Source: SKVR01 sp046291875
Lineage (GTDB): Bacteria; Bacteroidota; Bacteroidia; Bacteroidales; UBA7960
NCBI GenBank assembly: GCA_046291875.1
Contig: JBKBSF010000011.1
Span: 1-64,000, forward strand
Reading direction: 5' to 3'
Length of the DNA stretch: 64,000 nucleotides
Part shown: positions 50,318-60,979 of the stretch, one piece after another
Numbering within the stretch: the first letter of the stretch is position 1
Layout: each line of letters begins with the position of its first letter
Position numbers and translations under genes: made by a program
The notes under the pieces: model-generated
Told to the model about the DNA's origin: nothing
Databases searched by the model: none
What the model saw: only the letters and a program-made list of their open reading frames with translations

Positions 50318-51340
50318 TTAGTGCCAACCGGCCTGGTTAAAGATAATCATTGCCTGATGCAGGTGCTGGCCCAACTGGTCCAGGGGTAATGTATCGGCCT
50401 TAAATGTTCCCCATTGTTGCAACAATTCGGGCCATTCCACCTCTTCATGCACAGGATACTCAAAATTCTCTTCGGCAAATACACGCTGGGAGGCAGGGTT
50501 CAGCAGAAACTCTATAAGCTGCTGTGCATTGCTTTTGTTGGGGGCATGTGCTGTTATGGCTATACCGCTGATATTGATGTGCGAGCCACGATCCTGCTGA
50601 TTGGGAAAAAATATTTTCATACGAGAGGCAATGTTACGTTCTTCCGCGTTGGGCGAGTTTAGCAGCAGCCCCATATAATAAGTATTTACAATGGCTGCAT
50701 GGCCAACTCCTGCAGCAATGGCTTTTACCTGGTCGCGGTCGTTGCCCCTGGGGGTTTGCGCCATGTTTGCAACCAGTCCACGGGCCCATTGCAAAGCCTG
50801 CTCTTCACCCAAAGCAGCCAGGAGGCTTGCCATAAGGGTTTGATTGTAGTGGTTTTGCGAAGAGCGCACCAATATGCGTCCTTTCCAGTGGGGCTGGGTA
50901 AGAGCTTCATAGGTAGACAGCTCAGCCAGATCTACCAGGTCTGGGTCATATACAATTACCCTTGCCCTTTTGGTAAAACCTGTCCAGTAATGCTGACTGT
51001 CGCGCAAGTAGGCGGGCACCCATTGACTGATTTTTACAGGATCCATGGGCTGCAAAAGACCCTTCTCCCCGGCATGTATCATACGACCTGCATCGGCAGT
51101 GATAAAAAGATCGGCCGGTGAGTTGCTCCCCTCCAGTTCAAGACGGTTGATGAGCTGGTCGGTATCGGCCTTTACAAGGTTTACACGAATACCTGTTTGG
51201 CGGGTAAACTCCCTGAAAAGCTCTTCATCGGCCTGGTAATGCCTGCCTGAGTAAATATTGACCACCTCCTGATCACTTGAGCAGGATAGTAATGTGAAAA
51301 GTGAAACAAAAAGGAATAGTGTCAGTGAAAGAGTACGCAT
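50318..51340 (-). CDS. fbpA: Fe(III) ABC transporter substrate-binding lipoprotein
   Basis: This is a 340-residue periplasmic binding protein of the FutA/FbpA group. The signal FLFVSLFTLLSC ends in a lipobox cysteine. VVNIYSGRHYQADEELFREF opens the first lobe and IVNTYYMGLL carries the tandem tyrosines that coordinate Fe(III) in this family. It heads the three-gene importer. A TAATTTTG box (minus strand, 51364-51357) 20 bases upstream of the start may be part of its promoter, without a matching -33 element. No Fur box was recognised by eye. Confidence 0.88.
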   Translation of the reverse strand: MRTLSLTLFLFVSLFTLLSCSSDQEVVNIYSGRHYQADEELFREFTRQTGIRVNLVKADTDQLINRLELEGSNSPADLFITADAGRMIHAGEKGLLQPMDPVKISQWVPAYLRDSQHYWTGFTKRARVIVYDPDLVDLAELSTYEALTQPHWKGRILVRSSQNHYNQTLMASLLAALGEEQALQWARGLVANMAQTPRGNDRDQVKAIAAGVGHAAIVNTYYMGLLLNSPNAEERNIASRMKIFFPNQQDRGSHINISGIAITAHAPNKSNAQQLIEFLLNPASQRVFAEENFEYPVHEEVEWPELLQQWGTFKADTLPLDQLGQHLHQAMIIFNQAGWH

Positions 51341-51686
51341 ATCTATTAGTTTTTGGCAAAATTAATAAGATTAAGTCTAAATAAAAATAGTGCTGTGCCG
51401 AATTAAGCAATCAGGTACTGCATTTCTGTGACACTGGGTGTTTGTTAATTTTTTTAAGAATTAATAGTGGGATTGTTTGTTTGTTTTGGGGGTGATTTAG
51501 AGTTGTTAATAGATATTTTGGCTGGAGAACGAAAAGTATGGAATTTTGTTTTATTTGATTTGTGGGATTAGAAAGGCTAATTTTATCCCTTTGGTAGAGT
51601 AGGTTGTTTCACTTTTTTCTGCTTAGCAGTGCACATGAGACTGGCTTTACCTGACAAACAAAACACATTAACCAAAACCTTATCCC
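51341..51686. other. divergent intergenic region between fbpA and the T9SS cargo gene
   Basis: This is 346 bases of AT-rich DNA without a gene. On the plus strand TTTG (51554-51557) and TAATTTTA (51578-51585) are 20 bases apart, a near match to the Bacteroidota promoter (last base of the -7 box differs), giving a leader of about 95 bases for the gene at 51687. On the minus strand the TAATTTTG box at 51364-51357 may serve fbpA. No hairpin of note was seen. Confidence 0.4.
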
Positions 51687-54179
51687 ATGAAAAGATTTAT
51701 ACCCTTTATTCTGTTGGTGTTCGTTATCCAGGCAAGCCTTTCGGCCCAGTCGAACCTGCTTAGGTGGGTCAGTCATGGTTCTTCCCCCAATGCATTAATG
51801 GCAGAGGGTGTTACCACCGATCCTTCTGGCAATGCCTACGTTACCGGTTACTTTAATACTTATTTTGCATGGGAAGGCGATACGCTGGAAGTTGTTTCGC
51901 CACGCAACAGTATGTATTTTGCCAAAATTTCTCCCCAACAGGAAGTCCTTTGGCAAGTCACTGCTCAGGCCGATGGCATACAGGGAGTTACCGGGTTTAA
52001 GAGTGTTTACCGGAACGGATTTGTGTATCTGATGGGCGACCTCAGGGGCACCGCTACGTTTACCTCTATGGATTTTTCTGATGTAACCGTTTCGGGCAAC
52101 GATTTCCGAACCATGTATGTGGCAAAATACACCGATACGGGTATCCTGGAGTGGGTACGTACCCTAACCACCAATAACAGTTCGGGTTTTACACTTACAG
52201 GAGGTACTCACGATCTGGCTGTAGATCATACCGGGGCAGTATATATATCCACACAGTTCCGCAACAATCTCAATATTGCCGGAGTAGCGGTGGCTGATCC
52301 TACTCCCGGGGAAAATCTTTTCAATGCACTGGTTGCCAAGCTCGATGCCAATGGTGCTTACCAATGGCACTGGACCAGCACCCATAGTGGAGCCGATCAG
52401 GGGCAGGCCATCAACATCCGCAACAACAATGAACTATATGTTGCCGTGAGGTATTCCGACTCTCTGAGCGTGGGAGGTCATATTTCCACCAGGGCAGGGC
52501 AGGGTGGCCTGGCACTGATACAGTTTGATCTGGCGGGAAATTATCAGTGGCACCGCTTTATGGAAACCCAAAGCAATCTTGCCACCGGGGTGCGTTGCTT
52601 CAGTATGGAATTCAGCACCGATAATCATATTTACCTGGCAGGATCCTACCGAACGGATATTGTATGGGGTGTGGATACTTTGCTGGCAACGGTAAATGAA
52701 TCCCGCACCGATGGCTTTATTATCAAGATCGATGCAGAAGATAAGCTATGGCAATGGGGAAAGGCCTACGGCGATCCTGCTGAGAATGATGAAATAAAGT
52801 CGGTACTGGTATCTGCCGATCAGGATCTTTTCTTTACAGGCATATTCAGGGGCACCATGCAACTTACCGACGATCTGGAGCTGGTAGCTACTGGCACTTC
52901 TGCCGATGGTTTCTGGGCCATGGCCAACGACCAGGGAGAACCCTGGGATGGTTTTGCCTTTGGGGGAGTTTCCAACGTAGTGCTCACCCAGGCAGCTCTT
53001 TCTCCATTGGGAGAATATTTTGTAATGGGACGATTTCAGAACCTTTGGGCTTATGCAGATGTAGAGCTTGAGTCATGGAACAGCTTCGATATGTTTTTAC
53101 TCAAGCTTTCTCCGGCATCTTCCAATGCTTCCCTGGCCGAGATTTTTATCGATGATCAGATGCTTGATGGATTTGACCCACAGATTTTGCAATACGAATT
53201 TGCGCTGGATAATGATGTGCAGCAGGTTCCCATGGTATCGGCTACCCTGGCTGACCTGGCTGCTACATTGGAAATTGTGCAGGCCCAGTCAATTGATGGC
53301 GAAGAAACCCAAAGGACGGCCACACTTACCGTTACAGCAGAGGATGGCGAAACCCTGCTGGTGTATGAGGTGGTTTTCCGATACAAACGCACCAATACAC
53401 TGCTTGAGGCTTTGTTCCTTGATGGTGAGGCGGTAGAAGGTTTTAATCCTTTGCAAAACGATTATTATTTTGTAATTCCCTCTCTTGAGGCCATCCCTGC
53501 AATTACAGCCATCACCCACGATCCTGCAGCCTCATACCAGGTAATTGACCCTGATCCCGACATGGAGGGAAGCCCATGGATCGTGTACATTGTGCTTGTA
53601 ACTGCCGAGGATACTGCTTTCGAACAGGAGTACAGTATTTCTTTCAGAGAGATAGATACCAACGCCAGGCTACTGGAGATTACCCTGGATGATCAACCTC
53701 TTGCAGGGTTCAATCCCGAAACCTTTCAATATACAATTGTACTGCCTCCCGGCACTGAACAGATGCCGCAGATCCAGGCCGTAGCCGAAAGTGAATTTGC
53801 ACAGGTAATCATCATTCCCGCCGAAAGCCTTTCCGGAACCGAAGCGCAGAGAACTGCAAGTGTTGTAGTTACAGCAGAGGATGAAACTACAATCCTCACT
53901 TACACTATCCTTTTCTCACTTGATGATACAGGGATTAATGAATGGCTCCATCAGGCAGGTTTTGTTTATCCTAACCCTGCCAGGGAGAGTATCTGGGTTC
54001 GCGGAGAAGGTATTCATGCCGACCTTGAAATTGTAAGTCTTGAAGGTAAGGAGGTTATAAGGGTTTCGGTAAATGGTGGCGAAAAAATTTCTGTAGAGCA
54101 TCTGCCTCCAGGGGTATACCTTCTGAGGCTTGTGCATAGCCATAGTGTGCTGTTTCAACAGAAATTGATAGTTCAGTAA
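51687..54179 (+). CDS. T9SS-sorted exported protein with beta-propeller and cadherin-like repeats
   Basis: This 830-residue protein starts with a signal peptide (MKRFIPFILLVFVIQASLSA). Residues about 40-480 form SBBP-like beta-propeller repeats (DPSGNAYVTGYFN, DHTGAVYISTQFR and similar). Three cadherin-like beta-sandwich repeats follow, opening LAEIFIDDQMLDGFDPQILQ, LLEALFLDGEAVEGFNPLQN and LLEITLDDQPLAGFNPETFQ. The C-terminal 75 residues are a type A sorting domain (FVYPNPARESIWV ... GVYLLRL) that targets the protein to the T9SS and the cell surface or medium. Binding or adhesion is likely; no enzyme domain is visible. Confidence 0.88.
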   Translation: MKRFIPFILLVFVIQASLSAQSNLLRWVSHGSSPNALMAEGVTTDPSGNAYVTGYFNTYFAWEGDTLEVVSPRNSMYFAKISPQQEVLWQVTAQADGIQGVTGFKSVYRNGFVYLMGDLRGTATFTSMDFSDVTVSGNDFRTMYVAKYTDTGILEWVRTLTTNNSSGFTLTGGTHDLAVDHTGAVYISTQFRNNLNIAGVAVADPTPGENLFNALVAKLDANGAYQWHWTSTHSGADQGQAINIRNNNELYVAVRYSDSLSVGGHISTRAGQGGLALIQFDLAGNYQWHRFMETQSNLATGVRCFSMEFSTDNHIYLAGSYRTDIVWGVDTLLATVNESRTDGFIIKIDAEDKLWQWGKAYGDPAENDEIKSVLVSADQDLFFTGIFRGTMQLTDDLELVATGTSADGFWAMANDQGEPWDGFAFGGVSNVVLTQAALSPLGEYFVMGRFQNLWAYADVELESWNSFDMFLLKLSPASSNASLAEIFIDDQMLDGFDPQILQYEFALDNDVQQVPMVSATLADLAATLEIVQAQSIDGEETQRTATLTVTAEDGETLLVYEVVFRYKRTNTLLEALFLDGEAVEGFNPLQNDYYFVIPSLEAIPAITAITHDPAASYQVIDPDPDMEGSPWIVYIVLVTAEDTAFEQEYSISFREIDTNARLLEITLDDQPLAGFNPETFQYTIVLPPGTEQMPQIQAVAESEFAQVIIIPAESLSGTEAQRTASVVVTAEDETTILTYTILFSLDDTGINEWLHQAGFVYPNPARESIWVRGEGIHADLEIVSLEGKEVIRVSVNGGEKISVEHLPPGVYLLRLVHSHSVLFQQKLIVQ

Positions 54180-54270
54180 CTTACAGCATCTTAGGGTCAG
54201 GATACTAACCCTTGCATACCTTGCAGCTCTCAAAGCAAAACACATCCACTATCCAAAAATTTAATATCCA

Positions 54271-57200
54271 GTGAATAAGATCCACAAAATTTTCATGCTA
54301 TTCAGCCTGTTAGGGCTGATCATGATCCATCAACCCTCCTGGTCGCAGCATGCGGCTGCAGTACCTGAGCCTCAGAAAATCAGACAACTGCGCAGTTTGC
54401 TCAGCGAGGTGAATGCCAAATGGGAACAGAAGCAGATCAGAAGCGATGCCATGCAACGGGCCCGTGTGGCCGAAACACATCCTTCCGATACCACACTTAC
54501 ACTGCGTCTGATGGGTTTCAGCCCCACGGGCGAGCCCATCTACTACCAGACCTACAACCTTTTTGCGGCACAAAGTCTTAATACCCATCAACTGTGGAGC
54601 GGTGGTATGTCGGAGCTCAATCTCAATGGCGAGGGTATTACCCTGCATGTTTGGGATGGGGGTACCCTGCGCCATACCCATCAGGAGTTTGCAGGAAGAA
54701 CCACCCAGATGGATACGGGAGGTTTTATGAACGGACATGCCACCCATGTATCGGGTACCATGGTTGCTGCCGGGGTGGTGCCCACTGCACGCGGAATGGC
54801 CCCGCAGGCAAATCTGCATGCCTATACCTTTGCCAATGATGAAGAAGAAATGATCGAAGCAGCTGCCAATGGAGCACTGCTCTCCAACCACTCCTATGGC
54901 AGGCCCACGGGTTGGCTTTTTCATACCAATCAATGGTGGTGGTATGGCGATACCCGGATCAGCGAAGTAGAGGATTATAAATTCGGGTTTTATACTGATG
55001 AAACCCGTATCCGTGATGAAATTACCTACCTGGCGCCTTTCTATCTGCAGGTGCATGCCGCCGGAAATGACCGTCTTGATGTGGGGCCGGCTCCCGGCCA
55101 GGAACACAATGTGTTTGACCATACTATCGGAGAATGGGTAAAATCCACAACACCACGTTTGCCCGATGGTGGCCCCGATGGCTTCGACTGTATCTCTACC
55201 CTTGTTTTGGGAAAAAATGTACTTACCATCGGTTCGGTGGCAGATGCTTCTAACTACCAGGGTCCTGAAAGTGTTTTGTTGAGTGAGTTCAGCAGCACGG
55301 GCCCAACCGACGACGGACGTATTAAACCCGACCTGGTGGCAAAAGGTCAGGGGTTGCTTTCTACCTGGGTCGACAACAACTCCAGCTATGCAGGTTTGTC
55401 GGGTACTTCCATGGCTGCGCCTTCCATTACAGGTTCACTGGCATTACTCCAGCAGCTCAATCACAGGCTTTATGGCAACTACCTGCGTGCTTCTACCGTG
55501 AAAGCACTGGCCATTCATACAGCCCGCGAGGCAGGCACTCATCCCGGCCCCGATTATCGTCATGGATGGGGGCTGGCCGATATCCAGGCCGCCGCTCTTA
55601 TTCTTCCGGAGAAAGATAATACCACCCTTATCCAGGAGAGAAACCTGGTGCAGAATACGGTTCCCTCTTATACCCGAACGGTATATGCTTCCGGATCGCA
55701 ACCCCTCGTGGCTACTCTGGTATGGACCGATGTACCTGCACAGGTGCCCGAGCCTGCCCTAAACGACCGCACACCTATGCTGGTCAACGACCTGGATCTG
55801 CGCATCACAAGACTCTCCGATGGTCATGTGTTCTATCCCTGGAAGCTGGATCCTGATAACCCTGCCAATGCTGCCACAACTGGTGATAATCTGGTAGACA
55901 ACGTGGAGAAAATTCAGATCATGATTCCCGAACCAGGGCAATACGAAATAAAGGTTACTCATAAAGGAACCCTGGTCGATCCCATTAATACCACCAACAA
56001 ACGGCAATCTTTCTCACTGGTAGTTTCGGGTATTGCAGAGCGGGTTGTGGATCTGGCTGTTACCAATGCAAATGTATCTGTATCGGGTTGTAGTTTTACC
56101 GATCAAACTCCTGCTTTCATCAGGGTGGCCAACAACGGGCAACAGGATGCACAGAATGTTTTGGTAAACTTCGAGGTGAAAGATGCAGGCCAGAACATCG
56201 TTTCGCAAGGTTCTGCCACAATTGATCTGTTGCCTGCCGGCCAATCGCTTGAGGTCGATGTGTTGCTCAACCTCACCCAGGGCTTCGATTTTACCTTTAC
56301 CGCATCGGTAAATCACCCCGGAGATCAGCTGCCTGTCAACAATACGTTTGTGAGAAATCTGGTTTCAGACAGCTGGCAGGTAAACCAAAGCACCTATCAT
56401 ACCAGCTTTGAGGGAATTGTTTACCTTGATCAGATCGGATGGCAAACCGTGAATAACAACCAGGATAATGCCGGCTGGATGTTGCGTATTGCCTCCGGAC
56501 CCAATGCCTTTGCCAGCGATGGAGCCAATTCCATGCGCTATGGTATATTAAACCCCTCACAGGATGGCACCGATGTGGAAGGCCAGGCCGACGACTGGCT
56601 TATCTCTACCTGTATGTACCTGATGCCAGGTGACATCTACAGGTTGAGTTTTGATTACAGGGCATGGAATGCTGGTCATCCTGAAAAAATGAGGGTACTG
56701 ATCAGCCAAAGCGATTCGCCCGGTACCTTTACAGAGGTATTGCTTGACCTGGAAGCTTTTTCCAATGAGGAGTTTCTTACTGCAATGCCCCAGTTTACGG
56801 TTGAGCAAGAGGGAAGTTATTTTCTTGCTTTCCATGTATACAGCGATCCTGATCATCGGTTTGTGTATCTCGACAATGTTTTTGTGGAACGAATGGTGTT
56901 TAACGATATGGCGGTGAGCAGCATAGAGGTAGATGCCGATGGTTGCGATTTTTCTGCTCAAACTCCTGTGGTGGTAACCATTGCCAATATGGGGCTGGAG
57001 GCCCAGGATGACTTCCTGGTGCAATTGCAGGTGCAGCATCTGCCCAGCCAGACCACACACGATTTTTTTATCTCCGTGGAGCAGGAAATTCTGCCTGAGG
57101 AGTTTGTTGAGATCACCTTTCTTGCCGATATGAGCCAGTATGGGAAGTATGTGGTGTCAGCCATAACTTTGTTGCCCGGCGATGAAAGACCTGAAAACGA

Positions 57201-60200
57201 CGCGCTCACCATTGAGGTTACCAACACACTTGCAGATCTGGAGGTAAATTCATTCTTTACCAGTTTCGACGACATCATCAATTTGTCGCAGATCAGCTGG
57301 ACAATCGTAAACGTTGATCAGAATACTTATTCGTGGCGGTTTTACAGTACCCCAGGGCAGGCTTACTCTCCGCCCAACAGCATCAACTACTACCGACAGC
57401 CCGGTTCTGAGGCCTCAGCCAACGACTGGCTGATAACCAATTGCCTCCTTATGCAGCAGGATGAGTATTACCGGATCAGGTTTTACACTTCCACAAAGGG
57501 AACCGGAAACAAAGATGAATACCGACTGATGCTTATGAGTGGTACTCAACCCCAGGATAGCCTTTTCTCTTTTGGTCATGTTCAGGTGCAAACCTTCGAT
57601 TATGTGCACCGCGAATATGTGGTGCAGGCACCATATACCGGTGTTTTCCACATAGGCTTTTTTGTTAATACTACCTTGCCAGATGCTTTGCAGATGTTTG
57701 TGGATGATGTCACCATCGAAAAGGTGCAAGAAAAGGATGCAGCAGTGGTAGAACTATTCCAGACAACCTTCGGATGCAATGCTTTCACCGATCCGGTACC
57801 TGTGGGTGTGGCAGTCAAAAACAGAGGAACCCTAATGCTTGAAGATGCACAGATACTGCTCACCGTAAGTGCTCCTGATCTGGAGGATGCATTGTATTCC
57901 CTTGAGCTTCCTGCCTCTCTGGAGCTTGGGCAGATCGATACGCTTTTATTTCATGTGGACCTGTCGCACCTGAATACCATTTATGAGGTAAAAGCACAAA
58001 TTGTGGCCGAGGGAGATGAAAACCCCGGCAACGATGAGAAAGCTATCTTCATCCGCAATACAACCGTTGATCTTACAGCTGGGCAGATTTATTTCAATGA
58101 TTTTGAACTGGTTCATATTGATGGAGGCAGTGCACCTGTAGATCCCAGGATGGGTTGGGGTTTTGAGAATGCCAACAATGATTTTTATTCTGATGGATCG
58201 CCCATTTCCTGGGTAATGCGTAAGAATGCTCCCTTTGCCTACTCAGGCCTGGTATCTATGCGCACTGGCAGAAGTACTGTCAATCAGGCCGATGACTGGC
58301 TTTTCTCCAACTGTTTTGTTATGCAGGAAGGTGAAAATTATCTGCTCAATTTCTGGTATACAGGCAGGGCGGCTGCCAACACCGAGAAGATGAAAGTGTT
58401 CCTGGGAAGTGATCAGTCTTCAGAAACCATGACTGAGCTGTTGTGGGATCAGACTTTCAATACGGCGCTCAACTACCAGCAAGCCACCATTACCCTCAGC
58501 CCTCCTTCAGATGGCACGTGGTACATTGGTTTCTATCATTACAGTGATCCTGATCAGGGTTGGATCTACCTCGACGATTTCAGCATTCAACGCAATTATG
58601 ATCTGGACCTGGCTCTGGACTCCATCAGGGTGCTGGAGACGGTTTGCAATTTCAATGAGGCCACACCCGCACGAATCTCTTTCAAAAATACAGGGAATGC
58701 CGCTCTCGACTACCCGGTAACTGTGAATTGGCAAGCCCTGGATCCGCAAGGTAATATCACCTCTTCGGGTAGCGAAACCTGGGAAGGTGTTCTGCAGGTA
58801 AATGAAGTAGTGTACCTTGATGTGGAGGTCGATCTGCGCAAATACGGTTTGCACACACTCCAGGCTGAGGTAACCCTTCCTGCCGAAGCGAATGAAATAC
58901 TCACCGTAAACAATTCCAAAACCCTTAAAGTGAGAAATACCAGTATGTTTCCCGATGTGGAGAATATCTATCTCACTTTTGAGGAATATGAATCGATCAG
59001 TGAAACCAACTTTTCAGTATTAGACCTTAACCAGGATGGATTTACCTGGGATCTGGGCACGACTTTTACCAATTTTGCTTTCTCCGGGCGAAAGGTCTTT
59101 TATTATTCTTTCAGTGCCTCCAACGATGCCAATGACTGGCTGTTCTCATCATGTGCCAATCTCTCTGCGCAAACCGTTTATACTGTAAGCTACCACTACC
59201 GTGTGTTTTCTGGCGACTACCCTGAAAATATGACTTTTGCCGTTGCTACCGCACCCGATCCCAATGCAGTGATACAGTTGCTGGATGTGAAAGAAGAGAT
59301 GGATAACTATAACTACCGAAGGGTTACTTATGCTTTCTCCGTGCCAGAGGATGGGCAGTATTACTTTGGATGGAGAGCTTTCAGCCCCAAATACCACAGG
59401 TTTATCTTTTTAGACGATTTTGCTTTGCGTGTTGCATCAGATATTGATGGGGGTGTATACAGCATTACGGCCGATGTGGGTTCCTGTGATTTCGGTTCAG
59501 ATACTCCCATTACTGCGGTAGTTACCAACCTGGGTTCACAGCCTTTGCCCGCAGGCAATCTGAGCATGGTGGTGAGCAATCCCAATGGAGCAAGTCAGTC
59601 GCTTTCACTGGCAACTCCTTCTATCCCGGTGCTGGGTAAGGCGGAGGTGCCTTTTGAAGCAGACATAACAAATCAGGCGCGGTATTCATTCCATTACAAC
59701 CTGCAGATTGAAGGCGATCAACAGCCTGGCAATAACCAGGGTGTTTTTACCTTGCACGGTTCACGGGTCGATCTTTCTGCACCCGGAAACTGGTTTATCC
59801 AGGACTTCGAAACCATCTTTGCCCTGCGCGAGGTGGGCTGGAGTATACACAACCTGAACAACGACAACCGCTATTGGGGGCTAAGGGTCAATGATCCACC
59901 CCTTGCTCACAGCGGACACAACTACCTGGTTTACTTTACCGGCAACCAGACCCAGGCTGCCAACGACTGGGTGATCAGCGGATGCTATGAACTCAGCAGT
60001 GAGCTCAGGTATAAAGCAGCGTTTTTCTACAGGCTGGGTTCCGGATCGCACAATCTGAAGCTGGCTGTGGGCAATGACTCAGAGCCTCAGAATATGACCC
60101 AGGTCATCTGGCAGCAAACCGGTATGACTGCCCCCTCTGATCAGCCCTATATGCATGTGGGAGCTGAATTTGAAGTAACGCAAAGCGGACGGTACTTTTT

Positions 60201-60777
60201 CGGAATACAACAGTTCAGTGCTGCAGGGCAAGGCTCTTCACTGGCCGACGACCTGGTGGTAATAGCACAGCCCAAAATTCTTCCTTTCGATGGGCCCATG
60301 GAGACTGGATCGCAAATCACCCTTCAGGCCCTGGGCTCCGACTCATTGCGCTGGTATGCCGATGAGGCCCTGACCCTGCAAATCGGGCAGGGAACCTCCC
60401 TGACACTCACGGTGGATACCGATGATGTGATGCCCGTATATGCTGCAGAATTTGTGTATGGAGTAATGGGCCCCTCTGATCTGATTTTCATTGGGCCGGC
60501 AGTAGGGGTCGATGAAAAACTGAAGTATCCTGTGCTCAGTGTTTACCCCAACCCGACCTCAGGTATCCTTTACCTTGACCTGCCAGCGGGAGAGTACAAA
60601 GGGAAAGTGCAGCTGCGGATCCTTACTATGTTGGGAGAAACGGTGTTGGAGTATGAGTTCAGAAATGAGGCCAACATCCTGAAGCTTGATGTATCAACCC
60701 TGCAACCGGGCAGTTATATCATAAGCCTGCAAGGGCCTGATCAAAAACACCAGGGCCGCTTTGTGAAGCTGCGATAA
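54271..60777 (+). CDS. giant T9SS-sorted subtilase (S8 peptidase) with five repeats
   Basis: This is a 2168-residue secreted serine protease starting at GTG 54271. After the signal (about 1-26) and a propeptide-like stretch comes the S8 domain: Asp129 (TLHVWDGGTLRHTH), His156 (NGHATHVSGTMVAAG), oxyanion Asn266 (HAAGNDRLD) and Ser380 (GLSGTSMAAPS). A jelly-roll domain follows (about 460-590). Then five tandem units of about 280 residues run to about 2000, each a CARDB-like domain with a conserved Cys and a choice-of-anchor-J/MAM-like domain with a DDWL/NDWL motif. An Ig-like part and a type A sorting domain (SVYPNPTSGILYLDLPAG) end it. It probably degrades external protein, with the repeats binding substrate. 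It lies 91 bases after the other T9SS gene. Confidence 0.9.
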   Translation: MNKIHKIFMLFSLLGLIMIHQPSWSQHAAAVPEPQKIRQLRSLLSEVNAKWEQKQIRSDAMQRARVAETHPSDTTLTLRLMGFSPTGEPIYYQTYNLFAAQSLNTHQLWSGGMSELNLNGEGITLHVWDGGTLRHTHQEFAGRTTQMDTGGFMNGHATHVSGTMVAAGVVPTARGMAPQANLHAYTFANDEEEMIEAAANGALLSNHSYGRPTGWLFHTNQWWWYGDTRISEVEDYKFGFYTDETRIRDEITYLAPFYLQVHAAGNDRLDVGPAPGQEHNVFDHTIGEWVKSTTPRLPDGGPDGFDCISTLVLGKNVLTIGSVADASNYQGPESVLLSEFSSTGPTDDGRIKPDLVAKGQGLLSTWVDNNSSYAGLSGTSMAAPSITGSLALLQQLNHRLYGNYLRASTVKALAIHTAREAGTHPGPDYRHGWGLADIQAAALILPEKDNTTLIQERNLVQNTVPSYTRTVYASGSQPLVATLVWTDVPAQVPEPALNDRTPMLVNDLDLRITRLSDGHVFYPWKLDPDNPANAATTGDNLVDNVEKIQIMIPEPGQYEIKVTHKGTLVDPINTTNKRQSFSLVVSGIAERVVDLAVTNANVSVSGCSFTDQTPAFIRVANNGQQDAQNVLVNFEVKDAGQNIVSQGSATIDLLPAGQSLEVDVLLNLTQGFDFTFTASVNHPGDQLPVNNTFVRNLVSDSWQVNQSTYHTSFEGIVYLDQIGWQTVNNNQDNAGWMLRIASGPNAFASDGANSMRYGILNPSQDGTDVEGQADDWLISTCMYLMPGDIYRLSFDYRAWNAGHPEKMRVLISQSDSPGTFTEVLLDLEAFSNEEFLTAMPQFTVEQEGSYFLAFHVYSDPDHRFVYLDNVFVERMVFNDMAVSSIEVDADGCDFSAQTPVVVTIANMGLEAQDDFLVQLQVQHLPSQTTHDFFISVEQEILPEEFVEITFLADMSQYGKYVVSAITLLPGDERPENDALTIEVTNTLADLEVNSFFTSFDDIINLSQISWTIVNVDQNTYSWRFYSTPGQAYSPPNSINYYRQPGSEASANDWLITNCLLMQQDEYYRIRFYTSTKGTGNKDEYRLMLMSGTQPQDSLFSFGHVQVQTFDYVHREYVVQAPYTGVFHIGFFVNTTLPDALQMFVDDVTIEKVQEKDAAVVELFQTTFGCNAFTDPVPVGVAVKNRGTLMLEDAQILLTVSAPDLEDALYSLELPASLELGQIDTLLFHVDLSHLNTIYEVKAQIVAEGDENPGNDEKAIFIRNTTVDLTAGQIYFNDFELVHIDGGSAPVDPRMGWGFENANNDFYSDGSPISWVMRKNAPFAYSGLVSMRTGRSTVNQADDWLFSNCFVMQEGENYLLNFWYTGRAAANTEKMKVFLGSDQSSETMTELLWDQTFNTALNYQQATITLSPPSDGTWYIGFYHYSDPDQGWIYLDDFSIQRNYDLDLALDSIRVLETVCNFNEATPARISFKNTGNAALDYPVTVNWQALDPQGNITSSGSETWEGVLQVNEVVYLDVEVDLRKYGLHTLQAEVTLPAEANEILTVNNSKTLKVRNTSMFPDVENIYLTFEEYESISETNFSVLDLNQDGFTWDLGTTFTNFAFSGRKVFYYSFSASNDANDWLFSSCANLSAQTVYTVSYHYRVFSGDYPENMTFAVATAPDPNAVIQLLDVKEEMDNYNYRRVTYAFSVPEDGQYYFGWRAFSPKYHRFIFLDDFALRVASDIDGGVYSITADVGSCDFGSDTPITAVVTNLGSQPLPAGNLSMVVSNPNGASQSLSLATPSIPVLGKAEVPFEADITNQARYSFHYNLQIEGDQQPGNNQGVFTLHGSRVDLSAPGNWFIQDFETIFALREVGWSIHNLNNDNRYWGLRVNDPPLAHSGHNYLVYFTGNQTQAANDWVISGCYELSSELRYKAAFFYRLGSGSHNLKLAVGNDSEPQNMTQVIWQQTGMTAPSDQPYMHVGAEFEVTQSGRYFFGIQQFSAAGQGSSLADDLVVIAQPKILPFDGPMETGSQITLQALGSDSLRWYADEALTLQIGQGTSLTLTVDTDDVMPVYAAEFVYGVMGPSDLIFIGPAVGVDEKLKYPVLSVYPNPTSGILYLDLPAGEYKGKVQLRILTMLGETVLEYEFRNEANILKLDVSTLQPGSYIISLQGPDQKHQGRFVKLR

Positions 60778-60831
60778 AAGACTTTTCCGCCCTGCAGGTA
60801 AGTATTCTGAAGGTATTATGATAGATACGGC

Positions 60832-60867
60832 AAAACCACCCGAATTGAGGGTGGTTTTGTTTTTTTA
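60832..60867 (+). terminator. intrinsic terminator after the subtilase
   Basis: The perfect 10-bp stem aaaaccaccc/gggtggtttt is followed by gttttttt. It lies 54 bases past the stop codon, in the convergent gap before the DAHP synthase gene. Confidence 0.85.
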
Positions 60868-60979
60868 TTAATCTCATTCAGAATGGATTAATGCTTTTTG
60901 TTAGTTTGATTTACATATGATTAAAACGTTGTAAAGATAATTTTTTTCAGTTCCAGTGATGAAAACAAGATGGGTTTTT

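Noticed and set aside
47476..51340. Spermidine/putrescine (Pot) importer
   Set aside because: The binding protein has the tandem-tyrosine iron motif and the permease is a single two-half protein, both typical of Fe(III) rather than Pot systems, which use two permease genes.
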